Source: Diorhabda sublineata (taxonomy: Eukaryota > Arthropoda > Insecta > Coleoptera > Chrysomelidae). Taken from it: 64,000 nt of DNA. The stretch covers positions 1,064,187-1,128,186 of the forward strand of contig NC_079474.1 of assembly GCF_026230105.1 (NCBI RefSeq), written 5' to 3'. The notes under the pieces were generated by a model. The model was not told where the DNA came from, did not search any database, and saw nothing but the letters and a program-made list of their open reading frames with translations. Shown piece after piece: positions 23,470 through 36,149 of this stretch. The translations under genes and the position numbers were made by a program. The stretch's first letter is position 1. The number at the start of each line of letters is the position of its first letter.

Positions 23470-26400
23470 GGAGCTAGTTATCTGCTTCCTGGGGGCAGAC
23501 TGAGTTATTTATCTGCTTCCTGGGGGATAAACTGAATACAAAACATGTTGAGATTCTTTGAGCTAGTTATCTGGTTCCTGGAGGTAGACTGAGCTAGTTA
23601 TCTGCTTCCTGGGGGATAAACTGAATACAAAACATGTTGAGATTCTTTGAGCTAGTTATCTGGTTCCTGGAGGTAGACTGAGCTAGTTATCTGCTTCCTG
23701 GGGGATAAACTGAATACAAAACATGTTGAGATTCTTTGAGCTAGTTATCTGGTTCCTGGAGGTAGACTGAGCTAGTTATCTGCTTCCTGGGGGATAAACT
23801 GAATACAAAACATGTTGAGATTCTTTGAGCTAGTTATCTGGTTCCTGGAGGTAGACTGAGCTAGTTATCTGCTTCCTGGGGGATAAACTGAATACAAAAC
23901 ATGTTGAGATTCTTTGAGCTAGTTATCTGGTTCCTGGAGGTAGACTGAGCTAGTTATCTGCTTCCTGGGGGATAAACTGAATACAAAACATGTTGAGATT
24001 CTTTGAGCTAGTTATCTGGTTCCTGGAGGTAGACTGAGTTAGTTATCTGCTTCCTGGGGGATAAACTGAATACAAAACATGTTGAGATTCTTTGAGCTAG
24101 TTATCTGGTTCCTGGAGGTAGACTGAGCTAGTTATCTGCTTCCTGGGGGATAAACTGAATACAAAACATGTTGAGATTCTTTGAGCTAGTTATCTGGTTC
24201 CTGGAGGTAGACTGAGCTAGTTATCTGCTTCCTGGGGGATAAACTGAATACAAAACATGTTGAGATTCTTTGAGCTAGTTATCTGCTTCCTGGGGGTAGA
24301 CTGAGTTAGTTATCTGCTTCCTGGGGGATAAACTGAATACAAAACATGTTGAGATTCTTTGAGCTAGTTATCTGGTTCCTGGAGGTAGACTGAGCTAGTT
24401 ATCTGCTTCCTGGGGGATAAACTGAATACAAAACATGTTGAGATTCTTTGAGCTAGTTATCTGGTTCCTGGAGGTAGACTGAGCTAGTTATCTGCTTCCT
24501 GGGGGATAAACTGGATACAAAACATGTTGAGATTCTTTGAGCTAGTTATCTGGTTCCTGGAGGTAGACTGAGCTAGTTATCTGCTTCCTGGGGGATAAAC
24601 TGAATACAAAACATGTTGAGATTCTTTGAGCTAGTTATCTGGTTCCTGGAGGTAGACTGAGCTAGTTATCTGCTTCCTGGGGGATAAACTGAATACAAAA
24701 CATGTTGAGATTCTTTGAGCTAGTTATCTGGTTCCTGGAGGTAGACTGAGCTAGTTATCTGCTTCCTGGGGGATAAACTGAATACAAAACATGTTGAGAT
24801 TCTTTGAGCTAGTTATCTGGTTCCTGGAGGTAGACTGAGCTAGTTATCTGCTTCCTGGGGGATAAACTGAATACAAAACATGTTGAGATTCTTTGAGCTA
24901 GTTATCTGCTTCCTGGGGGTAGACTGAGTTAGTTATCTGCTTCCTGGGGGATAAACTGAATACAAAACATGTTGAGATTCTTTGAGCTAGTTATCTGGTT
25001 CCTGGAGGTAGACTGAGCTAGTTATCTGCTTCCTGGGGGATAAACTGAATACAAAACATGTTGAGATTCTTTGAGCTAGTTATCTGGTTCCTGGAGGTAG
25101 ACTGAGCTAGTTATCTGCTTCCTGGGGGATAAACTGGATACAAAACATGTTGAGATTCTTTGAGCTAGTTATCTGGTTCCTGGAGGTAGACTGAGCTAGT
25201 TATCTGCTTCCTGGGGGATAAACTGAATACAAAACATGTTGAGATTCTTTGAGCTAGTTATCTGCTTCCTGGGGGTAGACTGAGTTAGTTATCTGCTTCC
25301 TGGGGGATAAACTGAATACAAAACATGTTGAGATTCTTTGAGCTAGTTATCTGGTTCCTGGAGGTAGACTGAGCTAGTTATCTGCTTCCTGGGGGATAAA
25401 CTGAATACAAAACATGTTGAGATTCTTTGAGCTAGTTATCTGGTTCCTGGAGGTAGACTGAGCTAGTTATCTGCTTCCTGGGGGATAAACTGGATACAAA
25501 ACATGTTGAGATTCTTTGAGCTAGTTATCTGGTTCCTGGAGGTAGACTGAGCTAGTTATCTGCTTCCTGGGGGATAAACTGAATACAAAACATGTTGAGA
25601 TTCTTTGAGCTAGTTATCTGGTTCCTGGAGGTAGACTGAGCTAGTTATCTGCTTCCTGGGGGATAAACTGAATACAAAACATGTTGAGATTCTTTGAGCT
25701 AGTTATCTGGTTCCTGGAGGTAGACTGAGCTAGTTATCTGCTTCCTGGGGGATAAACTGAATACAAAACATGTTGAGATTCTTTGAGCTAGTTATCTGGT
25801 TCCTGGAGGTAGACTGAGCTAGTTATCTGCTTCCTGGGGGATAAACTGAATACAAAACATGTTGAGATTCTTTGAGCTAGTTATCTGGTTCCTGGAGGTA
25901 GACTGAGTTAGTTATCTGCTTCCTGGGGGATAAACTGAATACAAAACATGTTGAGATTCTTTGAGCTAGTTATCTGCTTCCTGGAGGTAGACTGAGTTAG
26001 TTATCTGCTTCCTGGGGGATAAACTGAATACAAAACATGTTGAGATTCTTTGAGCTAGTTATCTGCTTCCTGGGGGTAGACTGAGTTATTTATCTGCTTC
26101 CTGGGGGATAAACTGAATACAAAACATGTTGAGATTCTTTGAGCTAGTTATCTGCTTCCTGGGGGTAGACTGAGTTAGTTATCTGCTTCCTGGGGGATAA
26201 ACTGAATACAAAACATGTTGAGATCCTTTGAGCTAGTTATCTGCTTCCTGGGGGTAGACTGAGTTAGTTATCTGCTTCCTGGGGGATAAACTGAATACAA
26301 AACATGTTGAGATTCTTTGAGCTAGTTATCTGCTTCCTGGGGGTAGACTGAGCTAGTTATCTGCTTCCTGGAGGTAGACTGAGTTAGTTATCTGCTTCCT

Positions 26401-26770
26401 GGGGGATAAACTGAATACAAAACATGTTGAGATTCTTTGAGCTAGTTATCTGCTTCCTGGGGGTAGACTGAGTTATTTATCTGCTTCCTGGGGGATAAAC
26501 TGAATACAAAACATGTTGAGATTCTTTGAGCTAGTTATCTGCTTCCTGGAGGTAGACTGAGTTAGTTATCTGCTTCCTGGGGGATAAACTGAATACAAAA
26601 CATGTTGAGATTCTTTGAGCTAGTTATCTGCTTCCTGGGGGTAGACTGAGTTATTTATCTGCTTCCTGGGGGATAAACTGAATACAAAACATGTTGAGAT
26701 TCTTTGAGCTAGTTATCTGCTTCCTGGGGGTAGACTGAGCTAGTTATCTGCTTCCTGGGGGGTAGACTGT
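23470..26770. repeat. Satellite array G, 89-bp unit, about 37 copies
   Basis: ACAAAACATGTTGAG recurs at 23,538 and 23,627 and so on (period 89). The unit combines two ~30-bp sister segments, GAGCTAGTTATCTG(G/C)TTCCTGG, with a GATAAACTGAATACAAAACATG segment. Interior copies are almost identical. Right-hand copies (after about 25,960) use TGCTTCCTGGGGGTAGAC and one has an additional 30-bp segment at 26,340-26,395, showing expansion at two levels. Confidence 0.97.
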
Positions 26771-27669
26771 TAGCCAGGCACCTCAACCCTTTCTTTTTGC
26801 TTGGCGACAGTGCTACTGGAGTACTTAGATCGCTAGGGAGAGTCAGGTTAATTGGAATAAGGTGTAGTGAAGAAACGAAAAACGTGGAGTGAAAATTTAG
26901 TTATTTTTGAGCAGGTCCGGTCCAGTAAAATAACTATGAGGAATCGAAACGAATTCTTGGTACCCTTCAGATGAATTTAGATCCATACATGAATACTTTT
27001 ATCATTTTATTAAAACTCATGTCAATCAAATTAATTTTTTTACCATTCGCGTTCACCATCTGGGTTTAAACTGGTTTCGGGATTAAATTCTACGAGAAAT
27101 TGTGATTTTAAAGTGAATTTCGATAGGAAATTGTCTTTTTTATGTATATTTATATTATTTTAACGTGCCTCGAAGTTTGTCTGGTTTCCATTCGAAAAGA
27201 AAGTCTTTCCGGGGAAATATTTGTCAAATGTCAACGTTGGAATCCAGTCCGACAAACGTAGAATATGCACCTGAATGCTTTCGATATATCATCTTTAAGG
27301 TGGTCTCTTTCAAATCCACCGACTTCAAATAGTAATTGCGCATTCCCGATAATAATTATACAGGGTGCGACATAACTAAATATATTCAGATCGTTTTGCG
27401 ATATTTTTAGAATCAGTCGGTAAAATGCACGAATTTAGACGAAGAAATCTGCGATTTTAGCCAGATAACTAAATTGGATAGTTAATAAACACCTAAACTT
27501 GTTCACGAACAACAAGAGATGCTTGTGAGGCATTAGAATCGATGTGATAACCAACAAATTCACTGGATCTGATTCTAACAGATGAAGCTTCTGACGTCAA
27601 AAGTTTTTGCTTACGTTTTAGTATGCGAATAATTGTTTTAATCTTTTTTTCATCAAAATTTTATCAGTT
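26771..27669. other. Unique stretch with one TATACAGGGTG motif
   Basis: Non-repetitive AT-rich DNA, no supported gene. TTATACAGGGTGCGACATAA lies at 27,356-27,375, matching the element-end motif seen elsewhere in the window. Confidence 0.5.
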
Positions 27670-28798
27670 TTTACCAGGTATCCAGTGGATCAACCTCCAA
27701 AACATCCCCAAACCTTCTTTGTGATAATTTTGACGAATAATCGTCGTTTATTTGGTTCTATGTTTTATCTAGAACGTTCTTCAATTCCAATTCTTGCAAA
27801 TACTGTTTGCACAGCTTCGAGAAACGCTTGGAATCGTTGACAAGCTTCAAGATCGAATTCACAGCTTAGTTTTATCGAAATCCCTTCAGTTTTCACCAGA
27901 TATCCAGTGGATCAACCTCCAAAACATCCCCAAACCTTCTTTGTGATAATTTTGACGAATAATCGTCGTTTATTTGGTTCTATGTTTTATCTAGAACGTT
28001 CTTCAATTCCAATTCTTGCAAATACTGTTTGCACAGCTTCGAGAAACGCTTGGAATCGTTGACAAGCTTCAAGATCGAGTTCGCAGCTTAGTTTTATCGA
28101 AATCCCTTCAGTTTTCACCAGGTATCCAGTGGATCAACCTCCAAAACATCCCCAAACCTTCTTTGTGATAATTTTGACGAATAATCGTCGTTTATTTGGT
28201 TCTATGTTTTATCTAGAACGTTCTTCAATTCCAATTCTTGCAAATACTGTTTGCACAGCTTCGAGAAACGCTTGGGATCGTTGACAAGCTTCAAGATCGA
28301 GTTCGCAGCTTAGTTTTATCGAAATCCCTTCAGTTTTCACCAGGTATCCAGTGGATCAACCTCCAAAACATCCCCAAACCTTCTTTGTGATAATTTTGAC
28401 GAATAATCGTCGTTTATTTGGTTCTATGTTTTATCTAGAACGTTCTTCAATTCCAATTCTTGCAAATACTGTTTGTACAGCTTCGAGAAACGCTTGGGAT
28501 CGTTGACAAGCTTCAAGATCGAGTTCGCAGCTTAGTTTTATCGAAATCCCTTCAGTTTTCACCAGATATCCAGTGGATCAACCTCCAAAACATCCCCAAA
28601 CCTTCTTTGTGATAATTTTGACGAATAATCGTCGTTTATTTGGTTCTATGTTTTATCTAGAACGTTCTTCAATTCCAATTCTTGCAAATACTGTTTGCAC
28701 AGCTTCGAGAAACGCTTGGGATCGTTGACAAGCTTCAAGATCGAGTTCGCAGCTTAGTTTTATCGAAATCCCTTCAGTTTTCACCAGGTATCCAGTGG
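27670..28798. repeat. Tandem array H, five 222-bp units
   Basis: TATCCAGTGG occurs at 27,679, 27,901, 28,123, 28,345, 28,567 and 28,789, exactly 222 apart. Copies differ by only a few bases (CAGGTATCC/CAGATATCC, GGAATCG/GGGATCG, GTTTGCACAG/GTTTGTACAG). Both strands keep moderately long open frames inside a unit (minus strand includes FLEAVQTVFARIGIEER), but 222 is divisible by 3 and each frame meets a stop in every unit. I recognise no parent gene. Confidence 0.95.
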
Positions 28799-29349
28799 GT
28801 CGACATTTGACCTTGATTTCCCGACTTTTTCGACCTTCCTGGAACCTCTCGATCGGTTATTTCGGATCATTCCCTTCGTAGACTTCCGATTGTTGTATTT
28901 ACAGTGTTTTTCAAAAATTTAAATAGCGATACTCCGACAAAATCCAAAAGATATGACCACCAACCCTCGTAAATTTTTGATTTCACGAACTTAAGTTGCG
29001 TTAAGGCCTCAGGTAATTTACAAGTAGGTCAGTCGTGCAAGAATCATTTAACAACTCATCAAATGACTCTTAATATTCTAATTTAAATTTTTTTTCCCTA
29101 CAGAACGAAAACAAAAGTGTTTAATTGCAATATTATTAAGAGACGCACCTGTACGATGATTCCAAAGGGGTCTAAGTAGATTTTATATACGTTAAAACCA
29201 TTAAAACGTTGAAATTGAAAATATTAATCATCATCAATCAAAAAGGAGCATGTGGAAAGTGAAATTTGAAGTAAACTATGGAGTATCGTGTTTAAAATCG
29301 ACAATTTGTTCATTATTACTCGGATTTAACGATATATCTGAAGATGTTT
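28799..29349. other. Unique spacer before the mariner remnant
   Basis: Non-repetitive AT-rich sequence; no ORF, RNA gene or clear terminal inverted repeat of the downstream mariner was found. Confidence 0.45.
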
Positions 29350-29890
29350 GATTAAATAAACGAAACTACGCTTGCGCCAAACCTCGTTGAGTGTTTTAAA
29401 CGTTTCCAAGATGACCGAGAACACGTTGAGGACGTTTCACGTCTGGATCGTAGTTCCGCGTTGAAATCGGTTGATAAAAATGATAATGAACGCACCAATC
29501 CGAGTCCAACCGCATCAAAAACGAAGAAACTGAGTTTCTGAAGGTGGAACCTCACGTTCTTACTGAAATCCTTGGAAATATGAGAAAAAAACGACTCGAA
29601 TTGTAAGAAAAGTCGTGACTTCTTCATTGAGACAATGTTAGAGTTCTTTCCGAACTGTCCTTCAAGAAGTTTCTAGTCAAATACAACTTCCCGGTGCTTG
29701 GACATCCACCTAATACGCCGGATCTTACAACACGCGATTTTTACCTCTTTAGTAAGGTCAAATCTATATTAGAATTGATAGTTGAAGCTGCGAAAGAAAA
29801 AACAGCATAAGTCGTAGAAAAACTGACAAAAAAGGCCTTTTCTAGCAATGGAAGATCCACTTGGAGGTATGTAGGGCTAGAGGATACTTT
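29350..29890 (+). pseudogene. Mariner (DD34D) transposase, internally deleted and broken
   Basis: The + strand encodes two separated pieces of a mariner transposase. At about 29,383-29,520 FKRFQDDREHVEDVSRLDR matches the N-terminal region after the helix-turn-helix part. From about 29,545 the text resumes as EILGNMRKKRLEL, then LLH-stop-DN, then PPNTPDLTTRDFYLF. The Asp at 29,631-29,633 and the Asp at 29,736-29,738 are separated by exactly 34 residues, the mariner DD34D spacing. The middle of the gene, with the first catalytic Asp, is missing, and there are in-frame stops, so it is dead. The 3' end runs into array I, whose units come from the same gene region. Confidence 0.85.
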
Positions 29891-32800
29891 CAGTTGTGTT
29901 TTGACCCACAAACATCCCTTTGGTTATCAAATCTACGTTAGAATTGATAAGATTTAAGTCTGTTGAAAGTGCGAAAGAAAAAACGGCGTAAGTCGTAGAA
30001 AAACTGACAAAAAAGGCCTTTCAGAGCAATGGAAGATCCACTTGGAGGTATGTAGGGCTAGAGGATACTTTCAGTTGTGTTTTGGCCCACAAACATCCCT
30101 TTGGTTATCAAATCTACGTTAGAATTGATAAGATTTAAATCTGTCGAAAGTGCGAAAGAAAAAGCGGCGTAAGTCGTAGAAAAACTGACAAAAAAGGCCT
30201 TTTCTAGCAATGGAAGATCCACTTGGAGGTATGTAGGGCTAGAGGATACATTCAGTTGTGTTTTGGCCCACAAACATCCCTTTGGTTATCAAATCTACGT
30301 TAGAATTGATAAGATTTAAGTCTGTTGAAAGTGCGAAAGAAAAAGCGGCGTAAGTCGTAGAAAAACTGACAAAAAAGGCCTTTTCTAGCAATGGAAGATC
30401 CACTTGGAGGTATGTAGGGCTAGAGGATACTTTCAGTTGTGTTTTGACCCACAAACATCCCTTTGGTTATCAAATCTACGTTAGAATTGATAAGATTTAA
30501 GTCTGTTGAAAGTGCGAAAGAAAAAACGGCGTAAGTCGTAGAAAAACTGACAAAAAAGGCCTTTCAGAGCAATGGAAGATCCACTTGGAGGTATGTAGGG
30601 CTAGAGGATACATTCAGTTGTGTTTTGGCCCACAAACATCCCTTTGGTTATCAAATCTACGTTAGAATTGATAAGATTTAAATCTGTCGAAAGTGCGAAA
30701 GAAAAAGCGGCGTAAGTCGTAGAAAAACTGACAAAAAAGGCCTTTTCTAGCAATGGAAGATCCACTTGGAGGTATGTAGGGCTAGAGGATACATTCAGTT
30801 GTGTTTTGGCCCACAAACATCCCTTTGGTTATCAAATCTACGTTAGAATTGATAAGATTTAAGTCTGTTGAAAGTGCGAAAGAAAAAACGGCGTAAGTCG
30901 TAGAAAAACTGACAAAAAAGGCCTTTTCTAGCAATGGAAGATCCACTTGGAGGTATGTAGGGCTAGAGGATACTTTCAGTTGTGTTTTGGCCCACAAACA
31001 TCCCTTTGGTTATCAAATCTACGTTAGAATTGATAAGATTTAAATCTGTCGAAAGTGCGAAAGAAAAAGCGGCGTAAGTCGTAGAAAAACTGACAAAAAA
31101 GGCCTTTTCTAGCAATGGAAGATCCACTTGGAGGTATGTAGGGCTAGAGGATACTTTCAGTTGTGTTTTGACCCACAAACATCCCTTTGGTTATCAAATC
31201 TACGTTAGAATTGATAAGATTTAAGTCTGTTGAAAGTGCGAAAGAAAAAACGGCGTAAGTCGTAGAAAAACTGACAAAAAAGGCCTTTCAGAGCAATGGA
31301 AGATCCACTTGGAGGTATGTAGGGCTAGAGGATACTTTCAGTTGTGTTTTGGCCCACAAACATCCCTTTGGTTATCAAATCTACGTTAGAATTGATAAGA
31401 TTTAAATCTGTCGAAAGTGCGAAAGAAAAAGCGGCGTAAGTCGTAGAAAAACTGACAAAAAAGGCCTTTTCTAGCAATGGAAGATCCACTTGGAGGTATG
31501 TAGGGCTAGAGGATACTTTCAGTTGTGTTTTGACCCACAAACATCCCTTTGGTTATCAAATCTACGTTAGAATTGATAAGATTTAAGTCTGTTGAAAGTG
31601 CGAAAGAAAAAACGGCGTAAGTCGTAGAAAAACTGACAAAAAAGGCCTTTCAGAGCAATGGAAGATCCACTTGGAGGTATGTAGGGCTAGAGGATACTTT
31701 CAGTTGTGTTTTGACCCACAAACATCCCTTTGGTTATCAAATCTACGTTAGAATTGATAAGATTTAAGTCTGTCGAAAGTGCGAAAGAAAAAACGGCGTA
31801 AGTCGTAGAAAAACTGACAAAAAAGGCCTTTCAGAGCAATGGAAGATCCACTTGGAGGTATGTAGGGCTAGAGGATACTTTCAGTTGTGTTTTGACCCAC
31901 AAACATCCCTTTGGTTATCAAATCTACGTTAGAATTGATAAGATTTAAGTCTGTTGAAAGTGCGAAAGAAAAAACGGCGTAAGTCGTAGAAAAACTGACA
32001 AAAAAGGCCTTTCAGAGCAATGGAAGATCCACTTGGAGGTATGTAGGGCTAGAGGATACTTTCAGTTGTGTTTTGGCCCACAAACATCCCTTTGGTTATC
32101 AAATCTACGTTAGAATTGATAAGATTTAAATCTGTCGAAAGTGCGAAAGAAAAAGCGGCGTAAGTCGTAGAAAAACTGACAAAAAAGGCCTTTTCTAGCA
32201 ATGGAAGATCCACTTGGAGGTATGTAGGGCTAGAGGATACTTTCAGTTGTGTTTTGACCCACAAACATCCCTTTGGTTATCAAATCTACGTTAGAATTGA
32301 TAAGATTTAAGTCTGTTGAAAGTGCGAAAGAAAAAACGGCGTAAGTCGTAGAAAAACTGACAAAAAAGGCCTTTTCTAGCAATGGAAGATCCACTTGGAG
32401 GTATGTAGGGCTAGAGGATACTTTCAGTTGTGTTTTGACCCACAAACATCCCTTTGGTTATCAAATCTACGTTAGAATTGATAAGATTTAAGTCTGTCGA
32501 AAGTGCGAAAGAAAAAACGGCGTAAGTCGTAGAAAAACTGACAAAAAAGGCCTTTCAGAGCAATGGAAGATCCACTTGGAGGTATGTAGGGCTAGAGGAT
32601 ACTTTCAGTTGTGTTTTGACCCACAAACATCCCTTTGGTTATCAAATCTACGTTAGAATTGATAAGATTTAAGTCTGTTGAAAGTGCGAAAGAAAAAGCG
32701 GCGTAAGTCGTAGAAAAACTGACAAAAAAGGCCTTTCAGAGCAATGGAAGATCCACTTGGAGGTATGTAGGGCTAGAGGATACATTCAGTTGTGTTTTGG

Positions 32801-34265
32801 CCCACAAACATCCCTTTGGTTATCAAATCTACGTTAGAATTGATAAGATTTAAATCTGTCGAAAGTGCGAAAGAAAAAGCGGCGTAAGTCGTAGAAAAAC
32901 TGACAAAAAAGGCCTTTTCTAGCAATGGAAGATCCACTTGGAGGTATGTAGGGCTAGAGGATACTTTCAGTTGTGTTTTGACCCACAAACATCCCTTTGG
33001 TTATCAAATCTACGTTAGAATTGATAAGATTTAAGTCTGTTGAAAGTGCGAAAGAAAAAACGGCGTAAGTCGTAGAAAAACTGACAAAAAAGGCCTTTCA
33101 GAGCAATGGAAGATCCACTTGGAGGTATGTAGGGCTAGAGGATACTTTCAGTTGTGTTTTGGCCCACAAACATCCCTTTGGTTATCAAATCTACGTTAGA
33201 ATTGATAAGATTTAAATCTGTCGAAAGTGCGAAAGAAAAAGCGGCGTAAGTCGTAGAAAAACTGACAAAAAAGGCCTTTTCTAGCAATGGAAGATCCACT
33301 TGGAGGTATGTAGGGCTAGAGGATACTTTCAGTTGTGTTTTGACCCACAAACATCCCTTTGGTTATCAAATCTACGTTAGAATTGATAAGATTTAAGTCT
33401 GTTGAAAGTGCGAAAGAAAAAACGGCGTAAGTCGTAGAAAAACTGACAAAAAAGGCCTTTCAGAGCAATGGAAGATCCACTTGGAGGTATGTAGGGCTAG
33501 AGGATACTTTCAGTTGTGTTTTGGCCCACAAACATCCCTTTGGTTATCAAATCTACGTTAGAATTGATAAGATTTAAATCTGTCGAAAGTGCGAAAGAAA
33601 AAGCGGCGTAAGTCGTAGAAAAACTGACAAAAAAGGCCTTTTCTAGCAATGGAAGATCCACTTGGAGGTATGTAGGGCTAGAGGATACATTCAGTTGTGT
33701 TTTGGCCCACAAACATCCCTTTGGTTATCAAATCTACGTTAGAATTGATAAGATTTAAATCTGTCGAAAGTGCGAAAGAAAAAGCGGCGTAAGTCGTAGA
33801 AAAACTGACAAAAAAGGCCTTTTCTAGCAATGGAAGATCCACTTGGAGGTATGTAGGGCTAGAGGATACTTTCAGTTGTGTTTTGGCCCACAAACATCCC
33901 TTTGGTTATCAAATCTACGTTAGAATTGATAAGATTTAAATCTGTCGAAAGTGCGAAAGAAAAAGCGGCGTAAGTCGTAGAAAAACTGACAAAAAAGGCC
34001 TTTTCTAGCAATGGAAGATCCACTTGGAGGTATGTAGGGCTAGAGGATACATTCAGTTGTGTTTTGGCCCACAAACATCCCTTTGGTTATCAAATCTACG
34101 TTAGAATTGATAAGATTTAAATCTGTCGAAAGTGCGAAAGAAAAAGCGGCGTAAGTCGTAGAAAAACTGACAAAAAAGGCCTTTTCTAGCAATGGAAGAT
34201 CCACTTGGAGGTATGTAGGGCTAGAGGATACTTTCAGTTGTGTTTTGACCCACAAACATCCCTTT
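29757..34265 (+). repeat. Satellite array I, 181-bp monomer derived from mariner transposase 3' end, about 25 copies
   Basis: Monomers repeat every 181 bases. Read on the + strand each gives VKS/IKSTLELIRFKSVESAK, EKTA, VVEKLTKKAF, then after a frameshift QWKIHLEVCRARGYF, which follows the order of the mariner C-terminus. The last ~35 bases (TGACCCACAAACATCCCTTT) look like the element's 3' flank joined to the next unit. The first unit (29,757-29,924) lacks about 15 bases that encode the RFKS region in all others, so the array came from a more complete copy. Two variants, CCTTTCAGAGCAATGG and CCTTTTCTAGCAATGG, are intermixed. The repeated 71-codon minus-strand frames are shadows. Confidence 0.92.
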
Positions 34266-36149
34266 AATGATAACATTTTGCTTATCTTATAGTGTGAAAT
34301 CTTGTCTTGCATATTTCTAGGTTATGTTTCTGTTTTTTTTCCTCCAACAGCATTTTGTTGGTGCTTTCGTATCTATAATTTCCCAGCTATCCCTTTATAG
34401 AGTATCTATTGATCCTTTCTATCTATTTCTTCAATTTCTTCAATTTCTTTCCTTGTATTTTGTCATTACATCCAGTATCTTCATCAAAACAGAAGCTTCT
34501 GGACGTTCCCTCTTATTGTAGGTGTCCTCTAGGTCCGTCATTGAGGTATCTTCTTCAGAAAGCTTGTCACACCTCTTTCTGCATCTCCTAGTTTCTTTTC
34601 GATTTCATTCACGAACCCAAATGGTTTAATTTAATACGATGAAGCTTTAACTCCAATTCCCGCATAATTTCAAAGCTTCAAAAGCAAAAAATTTAGAAAA
34701 ATCCACTTTAAAATGAAAGGACACTAATTTTCGACTAGAATCGACGAAGGCAACGGCTAAACTGATTCTTCTACAAACACATTAAAACGAGTAGACTAAA
34801 CGGCTGATATATTTTTTGTTTTTGTCGAATAATATTTCGATTTCAAGTATTTTCGAATCGAAAAACTGTTTTTTTGTACAATAATTTCGATTTTGGTTCG
34901 TTGCGCATCAAAATATTTTCCATCTACCTGAAGTTTTACAAAAGAAAAGACGTTTCGAACTATTAATCTATTTAATACCGAAATGTCAGTCTATAATTTG
35001 TTTTATAAATTGCTGTATAATAAATATCTTTCTAATAAGGCCCACTTTAAGAATGGTTTCCAAACATCTGTAAAAAGGGTGTAAAAAGGGCTATTAAGTA
35101 TTATAAAGGTTTTTACCACAACGTTTTGTCGGTTTTCTTAATTTTCTTTACGAAAATATGAACCGTCGATGTGTCGATATAACAAACGATTTTTTTTTGT
35201 TGTTGTTTAAAGTGCCAGTTTGATTGACGGGCGTAAAATGGGAATTTCGCAACCTAACCTAACCTCAACCATCAAATTGTTTTCAAAATAAAATCTAGTA
35301 TCCCCAATAATCATTCTTCTTTTTTTGTAATCGTCATATTTCATTTCCAAGTAAAAAAACATTTCACTATTCACTAAACACTTAACTAATTCTCACTACA
35401 CTAATTTATTTCGATACGATCATCACTTGTACGAAAAATTTGATTATTCAGTTGAAGTTCTGAGATTTCTATACAGTTTTTTTCGAAATAGCTTTCGTCA
35501 AACCTTCCACAAGCCTTTTATTTAGTTTTAGAAGGTTTTACAACTCGGGAAAACCTCAAATTTGCCAAACGGCCGCCCGAAATATTGAAGACAGTTTTCT
35601 ATAATTAATTTTTCCTTGAAACACCCTGTATATGTATTTGCATAATGAAATTTCACTCCACTATCTATAATAATTGATCAAATACGATGAAATTGCAAGT
35701 TTTCAGTACGCCAAATAAGGTAGTACCAACCGTACATACTTAAAGAAAAAAAAAACACTAAATTAATTTTAAAATAAAAAATTTGGTAATCGAATTTAGG
35801 TAGAATCACAGTCTAAGATACGATTTATATATACAAAATCCAATTAGACTGTGTTTTATATAAGCGCCTCCACCAAAATTTTATTTATTTACATTGTAAA
35901 TTCATATCTTTATCAGATTGTTTTATATTATTTTATTAAATATTCCTCCTGGTGCTGGTGGTTATTTCTTTTTAGTAAATGGGGTATTTGAAATCAAACA
36001 ACGTACTAAGATCTCGTTTATATACGATTTTATTTCATATTTGATTCTGGTACACATTTAAATTTCAGTTTTGGTAATAATTTCTTCGTCTGTGATATAT
36101 AAGACCGGAATTAGTTAATAACAAGCTGCCGTAGTATCGATTCGTCTCC
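34266..36149. other. Unique stretch, possible transposon debris
   Basis: Non-repetitive. At 34,320-34,610 there is higher-complexity sequence that may be antisense retroelement debris, but I cannot name it. AACCTAACCTAACCTCAACC at 35,251-35,270 resembles about three insect telomere units (CCTAA) but is too short to matter. CACCCTGTATATG at 35,622-35,634 is the complement of the element-end motif. No gene is supported. Confidence 0.45.

Noticed and set aside
23470..26770. CRISPR-like regular repeats (also array D)
   Set aside because: Repeats are directly adjacent with no unique spacers, there are no cas genes, and the genome is clearly that of an insect.
27670..28798. Array H as a transposase-derived repeat like array I
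   Set aside because: Frames in the unit do not give a convincing transposase alignment, unlike array I, so I left the origin open.
30058..34312. Series of near-identical 71-codon minus-strand frames
   Set aside because: They repeat every 181 bases with the satellite and lie antisense to the mariner-derived frame. They are shadows, not a gene family.
35251..35270. Telomere-like CCTAA units
   Set aside because: Only about three imperfect units. CCTAACCTC is also found in array A and B monomers without any telomeric context.
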